Positions 45,861 to 54,751 of a DNA stretch of 64,000 nucleotides are shown here, one piece after another. Origin of the DNA: Marinoscillum luteum (GTDB lineage: Bacteria > Bacteroidota > Bacteroidia > Cytophagales > Cyclobacteriaceae); NCBI RefSeq assembly GCF_044005705.1, contig NZ_JBIPKE010000020.1, positions 558,001-622,000 on the forward strand, in the 5' to 3' direction. Under the pieces are notes generated by a model. That model saw nothing but the letters and a program-made list of their open reading frames with translations, searched no databases and had not been told where the DNA came from. Both the position numbers and the translations under genes were made by a program. Within the stretch, counting starts at the first letter, position 1. Each line of letters opens with the position of its first letter.

Positions 45861-46165
45861 CTTCAAGTTCGTCTTTATAGTTCAACCATATTACCTTGGC
45901 TTTATCTATGTCCTTCTGTTGCGATGATTTTGTCCCGCCGTTAAGAAGTATCACAACTCTGCCATTGTATTCTCTCAAATAAATTCGATAGCCCTTGGCG
46001 TAATGAATTCGCAGCTCACTAATCCCTTGACCGACTGGTTCACAATCACCAAAATTTCCTTGCTCCTTAATTCTTTGAATTCTGAACAGGATTTTAGCTT
46101 TCGCCCTTTGGTCCTTCAACTTTCTTAGCCATTTGGGATCAAGGAATATTAGTGTGGTGTAACTC
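45850..46165 (-). pseudogene. HigB/RelE-like toxin, 5' end disrupted or non-ATG start
   Basis: The family pattern is clear: KWLRKLKDQRAKAKILFRIQ, FGDCEPVGQGISELRIHY, GYRIYLREYNGRVVILLNGG. The homologous frame extends upstream through FLDPKWLRKLKD to a TAG near 46165, but I find no ATG or GTG in it. The only start in frame is TTG at 46117-46119, inside the conserved region. So it is either N-terminally truncated at a cassette boundary or translated from the TTG. Partner antitoxin overlaps downstream. Confidence 0.65.
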
Positions 46166-46649
46166 TATATAATTATATTTAGTAAAGCCGATTACTGGGC
46201 CGTGAATTTAGAAAAGTAGGAACGTTCAGGCGGGCGGGGCATCCAAGGCAAGCGTGAATCATTTTGACTTTAACAATTCCTAAAAAAGCCCTAACACGAT
46301 TGGTCAAAATGATTTTTTGCGTTGGTGCCTTTTCTTTTGCTTCGTTTTCTTTGGGCAAGCAAAGAAAATGAAGAGCAAGTAGCCAGTCAAATGGATTGAT
46401 GTATATAAGTTATCAGATCACGACCCCACTATCCATCTTTAATGCAATCTCCCCACAGGAATTCTGCTTGATCCGCCAATTTGTCAAATACGTCAGTCTT
46501 CTCAATGGAATACATACGGTAAATGTATTCACTTGGATACATTTGTGCAATAAAGAATAGGAATTTGGGACACACCTTTAACCACCAGCAAGTTATCTCC
46601 CCAGAAAGTATATTTGTTTTAACCTGTGTTCTACCAACCCCCCAAGACC
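46166..46649. other. Spacer with inverted repeats
   Basis: AATCATTTTGAC (46257-46268) and GTCAAAATGATT (46303-46314) are exact 12-base arms around 34 bases. A TTTTCTTTG/CAAAGAAAA hairpin lies at 46345-46368. A short minus-strand frame (46429 to about 46600) might be a remnant; I recognise no family. No confident gene. Confidence 0.5.
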
Positions 46650-46934
46650 ATGAAAAACAATCGACCACTCAAAATCGTCATAGTCGTAGCCCTCCTACTG
46701 CTGATCCCACTTATCGCCATGCAATTGACAGATGAGGTCACCTGGTCGGTGTTCGACTTTCTGGTAGCAGCCATCATCCTGCTCAGTGCCGGATTCATTT
46801 TGGATCTCATCCTGAGAAAAGTAAAAAGCACCCTTTATCGAATAGCATTTTCAATAGCATTGCTGATCCTCCTCCTGCTGGTGTGGGCCGAGCTTGCGGT
46901 TGGCATCTTCGGCACTTTCATTGGTGGATATTAA
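46650..46934 (+). CDS. Small three-helix membrane protein
   Basis: 94 residues from ATG 46650. Three hydrophobic segments (about 10-28, 38-57, 66-88) separated by short charged loops. Resembles small conserved Bacteroidota membrane proteins of unknown function. Monocistronic. Confidence 0.65.
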   Translation: MKNNRPLKIVIVVALLLLIPLIAMQLTDEVTWSVFDFLVAAIILLSAGFILDLILRKVKSTLYRIAFSIALLILLLLVWAELAVGIFGTFIGGY

Positions 46935-47004
46935 GTTCACCACATGGCTCCTGGCAACGCACCTATCCTGTAGGTCAACAACAAAGAGGTAATCGGAGAC
47001 TTCC

Positions 47005-47232
47005 TCAGGACATGAGTCCCTGGTGAATCTGAAGCATCTCCTGGAGCATCTGCAGGCGTACTTCGGCCAGCTGGGTATTGGGCCCATTGGTCTTCAGTTT
47101 CTGTGCATGCTCCATTATTTTTTCGATACAGGCAATACTCTGGAGGTGTTCTCCTTTAGCAAGATCGCGCACTTCGGTGTGGTAATCCGCCTTGGTAATT
47201 GTTCGTACTTGTGTATTCATCATCATATCCAT
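47005..47232 (-). CDS. Small hypothetical protein
   Basis: Up to 75 residues; start could be any of several Met codons at the 5' end (MNTQVRTITKADYH favoured). Helical and charged, no family recognised. The upstream spacer has no clear promoter. Confidence 0.4.
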   Translation of the reverse strand: MDMMMNTQVRTITKADYHTEVRDLAKGEHLQSIACIEKIMEHAQKLKTNGPNTQLAEVRLQMLQEMLQIHQGLMS

Positions 47233-47479
47233 TTAAGTGAGTTACGGATAAGATCCTGTCACTTCCGGAACCTTCCAAGGCGGGATGGAGTCCGGATAGT
47301 TTTCAGATCGCTGGTTTATTAATATTACTAAAAAAAAATGACTTCTGTGTCATATTCACACAGCAATTATAGATTAATCTTCGCTCAAAGATTTTTCCTC
47401 TCTGTTACCCAATCGTGAATAAATCGTACCTGCCTGAAAATCAGATAAAAAGCCGTTCATTAAATTTCTAGGTCATAAA
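47233..47479. other. Spacer, nothing recognised
   Basis: A+T-rich sequence between the small hypothetical gene and the terminator of the beta-helix gene. No gene, RNA or clear repeat seen. Confidence 0.5.
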
Positions 47480-47510
47480 TAAAAAAAGTCACCCCGAAAA
47501 CCGGGATGAC
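47480..47510 (-). terminator. Terminator of the beta-helix gene
   Basis: Hairpin GTCACCCCG / CGGGATGAC with an AAAA loop region. On the minus strand it is followed by T7, about 30 bases after the stop. Confidence 0.8.
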
Positions 47511-47542
47511 TCAAACTTAACTGAACAATGTCTATAAACGGT

Positions 47543-50500
47543 CTATTTCATCAGCACCTTATGGGTGGTAACACCTGATAGACTCTCTACTCTCACCAGG
47601 GCGATTCCTCTCGGCAAACCGGATACATCCAGCACCTGCTGGTGGCTCCCTTTGAGCAGAAACTCCTCTTGATACAGGTACTTGCGACCATCTAACCCAA
47701 ACACACTTACAGACACAGGCCCATCCTCATTGAGGTAATGACTGATTGTGAGCTGATCCACCGCCGGATTGGGATACATGACCAGCTGTGCACGGGCCGA
47801 TTCCTCCAGAAGCTCCACAATGGTCTCCTGCGCCACCCGTGAGCCTGTACCTGCCAACGATAGGTATACCATGCTTCCTGAGGTAGGTACTCCACCAAGG
47901 CTGGCTCCCCAATTTTTGGTATGCCCCTCAAGGCCTATGCCGATGGTGCCACTACTTCCCACACCAATGAGCGATTTCAATACCTTGCCTTCCACGGCCA
48001 GGGGTGTCATCACAAATTCGATACCCGCGGAGTTGGTAGACTCTTCAAAAGGCCACCCGCCACTGCCGGTATATTCATTGAGCTGATTGTAGTTAGCATC
48101 TATATAAAAGTCAGATTTATCCGTCCACAAATACTGATAGCCGGTAGCTCCGTTGGTATTGATGTATACATTGTATTCCCACAGTGCAGACGTGTCTATT
48201 TCAGCATAGAGATAGATATAATCCGAATCAGTATAGCCATAAATATTTTTGAAAGAGCTACCTGTCACCCCTGTGATGAGCGCTGAGTAATTCTCTACCG
48301 GACTCTTATAGCCATCGATAGCCAAGCTGCCGGCATCAGAGCCGCCATCGAGTGTCAGGTAAACCATGGCAGCATCTTCCACCGGGATGGAGCCGAGGCT
48401 ACTCGACCAACCGCTCGTGTGTCCTTCTATGCCCAGCCCCACAGTACCGGTACTCCCTATGCCCAAAGCGTATTTGGGTATTCGGCCTTCTATGGTAGAG
48501 TCTGTCTTCACAAAGCGAATGGTCATCACCGAATTTTCGGCAGTAAATGGCCAGGAAGGTGAGGCAGCCGTATAATAAACATTGAGCAGGTTCAGCGTAC
48601 CATCCACATAGTAGTCAGACTTTTCAGTCCAGATGTAGTCATACCCCGTACTGGAGTTGGTATTCACAAAAATGCTGTACTCCGCCATGGTCCCCTCATA
48701 CTCACCATAGATGTAGATAAAGTGATTGTCGTCATAGGCGTGAATATTTCTCCAAACGCCTGTAGTCACGCCGGTCTGAAGGGCATCATACCCTTCGCTC
48801 GCGCTTTTCACTCCATCGATGGTAGCAGCAATGTCACCAGCCGCCACAGAGGAAGATTCAAAAGCTCCAATATCAACGGTATCACCAAAAACACGCTCAT
48901 TTCCGAAAACATCAGTTTCCCCAGTGCCCACGGTATACCCTGGGTCACCAGCGTCTATGGCTGGGGAGGTAGACTGCAGCCTGAAATCGGGAGTGGAAGA
49001 CACTATGTCCTCAAACACGGGATTCTGAAAACTGGAGTGTTCATCCTGATCGGTACGGTTCACACGATACCAGGCAAAGGTGCCATAAGAATCATATCCG
49101 CTGCCCAGCTGTGACCAATCGAAAATACCCACCGCAGGATCTGCCGTGGAGTTGGTATAGTACAGGTTGTAATCAAAGCTTATCGTGCTGTAATAGGATG
49201 TGGTATCAAAAGCCATGGCAAACGTCACCAGGTTGTTGGTGGCGGTAGCATAGATGATGTTGTTTTTGATGGTCAGGTTTTTAATATTCTTCTGAATGAT
49301 CAGCTGAGAAGAACCCAAACTTCCGAGATAGGTATCTGATACACCACCATTGCCATAAATGGTGTTTCCGGTAATCGAAACATTGTTGATATAGCTACCA
49401 CTGGCTGCAGAAGGCACACCCAGTACCAGACCCGTCCATGAGTTGTTAAAGGAGAGGTTGTTTCTCACAATATGACCACCGGAGTGCACTCCGCTATTTT
49501 CATTGCCTATGGAAAAGCCCACCTGACAATCGGAAACTTCATTATTTTCAACCGTAATATTCTGCGAGCCATCACAGTAAATACCAGCGGCAGCGGCTAT
49601 TGGTGATCGACAACTCCATACTTTGTTGTCTTTGATCACGCCATTTCGTGCATAGTTTTCAGCAGAAGAAACGGTAGCTCCCTGGATGTCGGGCACCCAG
49701 GTATAATGACCAGCTGCCACTATGCCGATGTTCTGGACTTCATAGATGGTGTTGTTAGAAACCTCAAACCCATCGAGGTGGCCGTTCAACTGGATACCCT
49801 CTGTCCAGCCCGGAATCACGTGATGTATGAGGTTATTCTTAACCACCACATTCAGCAAGGGAAGCGAATCGGTACCCACAATACTAATGGGCCCGATATT
49901 GTCATTGGGTGCCGCCGACTTTAAAGTATCGATCTCTGCCGCGGTGAAATCCAATCGGTCTTTCATCGGATCCACGTTGACCGTCCAGGAGAAATCATAG
50001 ATTTCATTGCCAATGATCTCAATATTTTCCCCGCTGTTGGCTACCTGAATTCCGAATTTGGTATCCTTCACCAGTGTGGGGGTGCCATTGATCGTCTCGG
50101 TAGTGGCCAGGCTTTGATTGCATCGGTGGTCACGCAATTTGAATCCCTGCACACGTACATTTTTAGCTGCTGAAGTGATCGTTATCAGTGCTGCAAATTT
50201 CTTATTGTAAAGATTTTCACCATCTATAATCACCTCACCCTCTGTCTTGAGGGTAAGCCAATAGCTACCGGTTCCACCATTGTATTGGGTCAAAACAATC
50301 ATGCCATTGGAATCCGGTGCATACACACCCGCACGAACAATGATTTCCTCATCGGAAACCATTCCTGCCAGGCCAAGTGTGGACTGACGATAATCAAGTG
50401 CCTCTTTGATGGTTTTGAACGGATCATCGGATGATCCGTCAGAAGAGCTTCCAGCATAGCTGGCATCCACATAGAGCGTAGTGGATCTGGACTGTGCGTT

Positions 50501-50566
50501 GCCTGACCATGGGAACACGGTAATCAGCACCAAAAAACTAAACGAAAGTAAAATTTTGAGATTCAT
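47543..50566 (-). CDS. Secreted parallel beta-helix protein with two SDW-related modules and T9SS tail
   Basis: 1007 residues: signal peptide (WSGNAQ), then a right-handed parallel beta-helix (about 28-560, repeats such as NNLIHHVIPG, ENNEVSDCQVGFSIG) like pectate-lyase/DUF1565 proteins. Two tandem modules of about 170 residues follow (IDGVKSASEGYDAL and IDGYKSPVENYSAL), then a T9SS type A tail (MYPNPAVDQLTISHY). Probably a polysaccharide lyase or glycan-binding surface protein; catalytic residues cannot be assigned. Paralogous in its helix to the gene at 50720. Confidence 0.82.
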   Translation of the reverse strand: MNLKILLSFSFLVLITVFPWSGNAQSRSTTLYVDASYAGSSSDGSSDDPFKTIKEALDYRQSTLGLAGMVSDEEIIVRAGVYAPDSNGMIVLTQYNGGTGSYWLTLKTEGEVIIDGENLYNKKFAALITITSAAKNVRVQGFKLRDHRCNQSLATTETINGTPTLVKDTKFGIQVANSGENIEIIGNEIYDFSWTVNVDPMKDRLDFTAAEIDTLKSAAPNDNIGPISIVGTDSLPLLNVVVKNNLIHHVIPGWTEGIQLNGHLDGFEVSNNTIYEVQNIGIVAAGHYTWVPDIQGATVSSAENYARNGVIKDNKVWSCRSPIAAAAGIYCDGSQNITVENNEVSDCQVGFSIGNENSGVHSGGHIVRNNLSFNNSWTGLVLGVPSAASGSYINNVSITGNTIYGNGGVSDTYLGSLGSSQLIIQKNIKNLTIKNNIIYATATNNLVTFAMAFDTTSYYSTISFDYNLYYTNSTADPAVGIFDWSQLGSGYDSYGTFAWYRVNRTDQDEHSSFQNPVFEDIVSSTPDFRLQSTSPAIDAGDPGYTVGTGETDVFGNERVFGDTVDIGAFESSSVAAGDIAATIDGVKSASEGYDALQTGVTTGVWRNIHAYDDNHFIYIYGEYEGTMAEYSIFVNTNSSTGYDYIWTEKSDYYVDGTLNLLNVYYTAASPSWPFTAENSVMTIRFVKTDSTIEGRIPKYALGIGSTGTVGLGIEGHTSGWSSSLGSIPVEDAAMVYLTLDGGSDAGSLAIDGYKSPVENYSALITGVTGSSFKNIYGYTDSDYIYLYAEIDTSALWEYNVYINTNGATGYQYLWTDKSDFYIDANYNQLNEYTGSGGWPFEESTNSAGIEFVMTPLAVEGKVLKSLIGVGSSGTIGIGLEGHTKNWGASLGGVPTSGSMVYLSLAGTGSRVAQETIVELLEESARAQLVMYPNPAVDQLTISHYLNEDGPVSVSVFGLDGRKYLYQEEFLLKGSHQQVLDVSGLPRGIALVRVESLSGVTTHKVLMK

Positions 50567-50624
50567 GAGATATAAGGTTAGGTTTGGTTACCTAACGAAA
50601 GTATATAATTTCACTTAAAAAGCA

Positions 50625-50665
50625 AAAGAAACAATAATATATTATTGTTTCTTTCGTTTACTTTC
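50625..50665. promoter_or_regulatory. 30-bp perfect palindrome plus direct repeats upstream of beta-helix gene
   Basis: AAAGAAACAATAATA and its exact complement abut at 50625-50654. The right end overlaps the direct repeat TTTCGTTTAC TTTCTTTT (TTTC at 50652 and 50662, 10 bases apart). The site is about 60-100 bases upstream of the start codon at 50566, a likely operator. Confidence 0.6.
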
Positions 50666-50719
50666 TTTTGTGTGTAAAAGACACAGATTGGCCAAATAAT
50701 CATCTGGCAGCACTACACC

Positions 50720-52909
50720 TTACCTGATGATAATCCTCCTTACCATGGTTTCTCCATTGACTGCTACTCTCACCAGGGCCATTCCTTTTGACATTCCCTT
50801 TAAGGATAATTCATACTGATGGGATCCCGGAGGAAGTAACTCACTCCACTCAGCATATTGCTTCCCATCCACACCTATCACCTCGATCACAACCACGCCT
50901 TCACGGTCCTGCACATGCGCTACCCTAAGAAAGTCCGTTGCAGGATTAGGGAAAATTGATAGCATGTTAGATAAAGCAACGGGAGCTTCCACTGCCACTC
51001 TGCTACCGGCTGACCCGATGGTATAAGCCGCCCCACTGGTACCGGAAGGAATAGACCCCACCATGCTATACCCTGAATTAAGAGAAGCCACAGCCACTCT
51101 GACCACGGAGCCAGATATCCCCAGAGAAGATTTGGGCACAGACAGCTCCAACACCGAACTGTTTTTCACCGCAGTGATACCACCAAAACTACTCCATGAC
51201 CAGCTACTGCCGGTGCCTGTATATTGATACAGCGTCCCATTTTCGATCATATAATTAAACCCCGTTGAAGACCAGCTACTACTAGTGTATTCATTACTGC
51301 CGGTTGAGTTATTGTCAGTATCCAGAAAAACCTGGTAATTAGTTGAAAAGCTTCCCTGAGCCAATACATAAAAATTAGAGGTGTTGTCAGCAGCTTTGAG
51401 GGAGGTAAGATTAGTGCCCCCGGTAGCAATAGTGGACACTGATGACCAATCGCTGGTAGCACCATCCACCGTAATATTCAGTGAAGCCCCAGCGGTTTCA
51501 TAAGCTCCGATATCCACTGCACTCCCCTGCTTTCTGGTATTGCCCGCCAGATCTTCCTGACCAGAGCCGGCAAAGGACGGATCCCCCGCATCCACCGCCG
51601 GAGAAGACGATGAAATCGAATAATTATCACTTCCGGCATTCACGAAAAGTGGGTTTTGCTTAACTGAGTTGGCATCTCCGGATACGTTATAAAACAAGCT
51701 GGAGGTATTGGCATTGTCGCGCCAGTATAAATTATAAGCCAGTGTGTGGCTGGTGGTGGTCGTCCCTCCCATCTGCACAATGGCATACCGCCAGTCGGTA
51801 GGATACATAATGTTATTCTTGATCACACTGCTGGTGTTGTTCTGTAGCGCAATCTGACCATTGTCATAGGTTCCGGTACCGCATTTGTAAAACGTATTGT
51901 TATAGACCTGAGTCCCACTTACGGTACTTGTGGTATTCGAACCCAGAAACAACCCGGACAAGGTGCAGTCGTAAGCCAGGTTATTTCTGACAATGTTGCC
52001 AGTACTGGACTTTCCGGCCACTTCACAGCCCACAGAGAACCCTACCTTATAGTTGAATACAATATTGTTCTCTATGGTAATGTAACTACCTCCATCTACA
52101 TAGATACCACCTGCCGCATCCAGCGCTGCAGGACCGGCGTAGTTTTTCACCACGTTTTCACGAATGATTCCGCTTCGGGCGTAATTAACACTGGCAGGAG
52201 CCCCGGTCCAAGAAAAATGACCAGCCGCATCAATCCCTATGTTGGTGTTACCATCCAGTGTATTGCCTTCCACTAAAAAGTTCTGAACGTTACCCACCAG
52301 AGTAATGCTCTCGCTGTATCCGGTAATGCAGTCATGAACGCTATTATTGCCTATAAACACGTTCTGAATGGCTGAGGAGGTACTTCCCACCACCACAATG
52401 GCATGGGCATTTTCCCCGGAGGTAGGCATAGTCGTTTTCGAATTGGTCCAGCCAATGTTGTAAAACTCACAATTCACTATATCAATTTCATTACCGGTGC
52501 CATTGACAATGATACCATTTCCGGTATTCCCCCAATTGTTACGAAACACCAGACCATCCACAAGGATGTTGGTTGAATTGGTAATGTGCAGGATATTGAT
52601 CCCATTGGTGCCCGTACTGGAACTCCCCTCCAGATTCACAGTACCGTTGTAGCTTTTGAGTGTGACGTTATTCTTGCCACTCAATAGGAACGGACCGGTG
52701 TAGTTACCCGCAGCAATAAATATAACATCCCCCGAAGATGCACCCGAACATGCGCTGGCGAGTCCGCTGCTGGTAGAAACATAAACATTGGCGCCCTGCA
52801 CCGCATACGTCAGAAAGAACAGTAAGGACAGGAAACCCGCCCTGCAAGCATTTCGGAAAGTATTCCGGTTTAAGAAAGAATAGGTTGGTTGGAAAAAAAT
52901 GGTTTTCAT
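50720..52909 (-). CDS. Secreted parallel beta-helix protein with SDW-type module and T9SS tail
   Basis: 729 residues; signal peptide after a longer basic N-region (ends AVQGA). Right-handed parallel beta-helix (about 40-470) with repeats such as ITIENNIVFNYKVGFSVG, an SDW-type module (about 480-640, VDGATSDWSSV, FLDTDNNSTGS), and a T9SS tail (IFPNPATDFLRVAHV). Chondroitinase-B-like or pectate-lyase-like fold; activity not proven. Preceded by the operator at 53027. Confidence 0.82.
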   Translation of the reverse strand: MKTIFFQPTYSFLNRNTFRNACRAGFLSLLFFLTYAVQGANVYVSTSSGLASACSGASSGDVIFIAAGNYTGPFLLSGKNNVTLKSYNGTVNLEGSSSTGTNGINILHITNSTNILVDGLVFRNNWGNTGNGIIVNGTGNEIDIVNCEFYNIGWTNSKTTMPTSGENAHAIVVVGSTSSAIQNVFIGNNSVHDCITGYSESITLVGNVQNFLVEGNTLDGNTNIGIDAAGHFSWTGAPASVNYARSGIIRENVVKNYAGPAALDAAGGIYVDGGSYITIENNIVFNYKVGFSVGCEVAGKSSTGNIVRNNLAYDCTLSGLFLGSNTTSTVSGTQVYNNTFYKCGTGTYDNGQIALQNNTSSVIKNNIMYPTDWRYAIVQMGGTTTTSHTLAYNLYWRDNANTSSLFYNVSGDANSVKQNPLFVNAGSDNYSISSSSPAVDAGDPSFAGSGQEDLAGNTRKQGSAVDIGAYETAGASLNITVDGATSDWSSVSTIATGGTNLTSLKAADNTSNFYVLAQGSFSTNYQVFLDTDNNSTGSNEYTSSSWSSTGFNYMIENGTLYQYTGTGSSWSWSSFGGITAVKNSSVLELSVPKSSLGISGSVVRVAVASLNSGYSMVGSIPSGTSGAAYTIGSAGSRVAVEAPVALSNMLSIFPNPATDFLRVAHVQDREGVVVIEVIGVDGKQYAEWSELLPPGSHQYELSLKGMSKGMALVRVAVNGETMVRRIIIR

Positions 52910-53026
52910 AAGTATAAAATATTTGGTTGAATACCGCTCATGTGTTCAGCATATCGCCTCAACCCTTTCCTTATCTTATCAAAACTGAATAGTCTAATTT
53001 AGTAAACTTTTTGAAAGTTTATAATC

Positions 53027-53045
53027 TTTCTTTTACTTTCTTTAC
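53027..53045. promoter_or_regulatory. Putative operator, TTTC-N6-TTTC direct repeat
   Basis: CTTTCTTTTA CTTTCTTTA: TTTC at 53027-53030 and 53037-53040. Also TTTTTGAAAGTTT just left. About 120 bases upstream of the beta-helix gene at 52909. Confidence 0.5.
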
Positions 53046-53111
53046 TTGACGCTAAGTATTTATAACGTTTTCTTTCCATGAAATAAGCACCTATTTTGTC
53101 CGTTATGAATC

Positions 53112-53148
53112 AAAAAAGCTCAGGCCTCGTCTGAAACCTGAGCTTTTT
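53112..53148 (-). terminator. Terminator of the GH109 gene, possibly bidirectional
   Basis: Stem AAAAAGCTCAGG / CCTGAGCTTTTT around a 12-base loop; T runs on both strands. 23 bases after the GH109 stop. Confidence 0.85.
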
Positions 53149-53170
53149 ACCTGGAAAATTTTATGAAAAC

Positions 53171-54535
53171 CTAGTACCGGTCATCAAACCCAAAGATGGG
53201 CTTTCTGGTCAGCCATTTACCTCTGGTGAAGTCTGGAAACTGAACCGGTGCGCTACCATTGGCTATGGATTGCTCCGTCATGCAGGTAACCGCCGCCCAC
53301 GACACACAATCATAGACGTCCATTGGCATGGGTTCGTTTCGCTTAAGAGCCTCTACAAAGGCATGAATTACGAAGAAGTCCATCCCTCCATGGCCAGCAC
53401 CAGCTGAGTCAGACTCATACTTCTTCCAAAGCGGGTGATCATATTGCTTCATATAAGCAGCATCACTCTCCCACTCATGTGCAGGGCTTTTGCCTTCTAT
53501 ATAAATACCATCATTCACATCCATCCAGATACCATCAGTACCCTGCACCCGGAATCCGAGCGAATACGGTCTTGGCAAATTGGTGTCGTGACTCAAAACA
53601 ATGGTTTCGCCCTGAGCGCATTTAATAACTGTAGTCACAATGTCCCCGAGCTTGAACTCCACATCAGCATTGGGGTGAGACTTCCCTCCCTGCGGGTGCT
53701 CCACAATGTATTCATGCAGACCTCTGGCTTTTGACGAGGTACTGGTGAGGTAGACAAACCTGTTACCTCGGTTGTTATTGATATAGTTGGCCACCGGCCC
53801 CAGTCCGTGGGTAGGGTAAATATCCCCATTTCGGTTCACCGAGTGGTTCGTTCTCCACCTGGCTTCACTGTATCCTTTCTCCCCAAACTCTACGCCACCA
53901 CCATAGAGTTGTTGTCCATTATTGAACTTGACATGGCGCAAGTCATGCTGATAACCACCCTGCAGGTGAATAATCTCTCCAAACAGATTCTGACGCACCA
54001 TATTGAGTACAGCCATCACATCTCTCCTGTAAGCTACATTTTCCAGGATCATAAAAGGTGTACCGGTCTTCTCATAGGCATCTACCAGGGCCCAGCACTC
54101 CTGAATATCGAAAGCACCAGCTACCTCCAACCCTACAGCCTTTTTAGCTTCCATCGCATCTATGGCCATAGGCGTATGCCAAAGCCAAGGTGTAGAAATA
54201 ATCACCGCATCCACATCCTCGCGCTGCAACAATTTCTGATAGTCATACGGTCCGGCACCGAAGGTGGCCGGCTTCTTCATCCCAGCATCCTGCACCATTT
54301 TGGACGCATTCGCCAGGCGCTCCTGATCGATATCACAAACAGCAGTGACCAAAATATCTTTTCGCTGCAGGGTAAGCCCCAACTGACCAGTACCACGCGC
54401 TCCTACCCCAATGAATCCGATCCTGATCTTATCCTGGCCCTTACCGAGACCAAACGCAAATGAAGGAGCCATCATGGCCAATGATGCACCCGCGGCTGTT
54501 TTTAGTACAAAATTTCTTCTATCCATTTTATTCAT
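53171..54535 (-). CDS. GH109-type alpha-N-acetylgalactosaminidase (Gfo/Idh/MocA fold)
   Basis: 454 residues with a Tat-like signal (DRRNFVLKTAAGAS). NAD-binding GFIGVGARGTGQ near residue 40. The core ENVAYRRDVMAVLNMVRQ, LQGGYQHDLR, GGGVEFGEKG, YPTHGLGPV, GHGGMDFFVIHAF and GKWLTRKPIFGFDD is characteristic of GH109 enzymes, which cleave alpha-GalNAc by an NAD-dependent mechanism. Fits the AgaS pathway. Divergent from the symporter gene. Confidence 0.92.
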   Translation of the reverse strand: MNKMDRRNFVLKTAAGASLAMMAPSFAFGLGKGQDKIRIGFIGVGARGTGQLGLTLQRKDILVTAVCDIDQERLANASKMVQDAGMKKPATFGAGPYDYQKLLQREDVDAVIISTPWLWHTPMAIDAMEAKKAVGLEVAGAFDIQECWALVDAYEKTGTPFMILENVAYRRDVMAVLNMVRQNLFGEIIHLQGGYQHDLRHVKFNNGQQLYGGGVEFGEKGYSEARWRTNHSVNRNGDIYPTHGLGPVANYINNNRGNRFVYLTSTSSKARGLHEYIVEHPQGGKSHPNADVEFKLGDIVTTVIKCAQGETIVLSHDTNLPRPYSLGFRVQGTDGIWMDVNDGIYIEGKSPAHEWESDAAYMKQYDHPLWKKYESDSAGAGHGGMDFFVIHAFVEALKRNEPMPMDVYDCVSWAAVTCMTEQSIANGSAPVQFPDFTRGKWLTRKPIFGFDDRY

Positions 54536-54728
54536 TAATTATAAATTCATCCCTATATATTCTCCATTCCCCGGCTGGTATTGTACACTTTATGGAGATC
54601 TTAGTGCCGGAAATATTCGCTCAATTCACTTCACTGATTAGCCTAAATTTCCAAATAATAAGTAAATGAAACTTTTTGTTTTCAAAAAACAAAGTTTTAG
54701 AATGATATTTCTATATTTAAGCGAATTT

Positions 54729-54737
54729 TATCTTTCG
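54729..54737 (+). promoter_or_regulatory. Promoter-like TAnnTTTCG box
   Basis: TATCTTTCG, 14 bases before the symporter ATG, matches the TAnnTTTCG boxes at 3025 and 17665. It may be a variant -7 element overlapping a repressor half-site. Confidence 0.4.
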
Positions 54738-54751
54738 TAAAGTTATTAATT

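Noticed and set aside
46257..46314. Insertion sequence ends
   Set aside because: The 12-base inverted arms enclose only 34 bases and no transposase is present.
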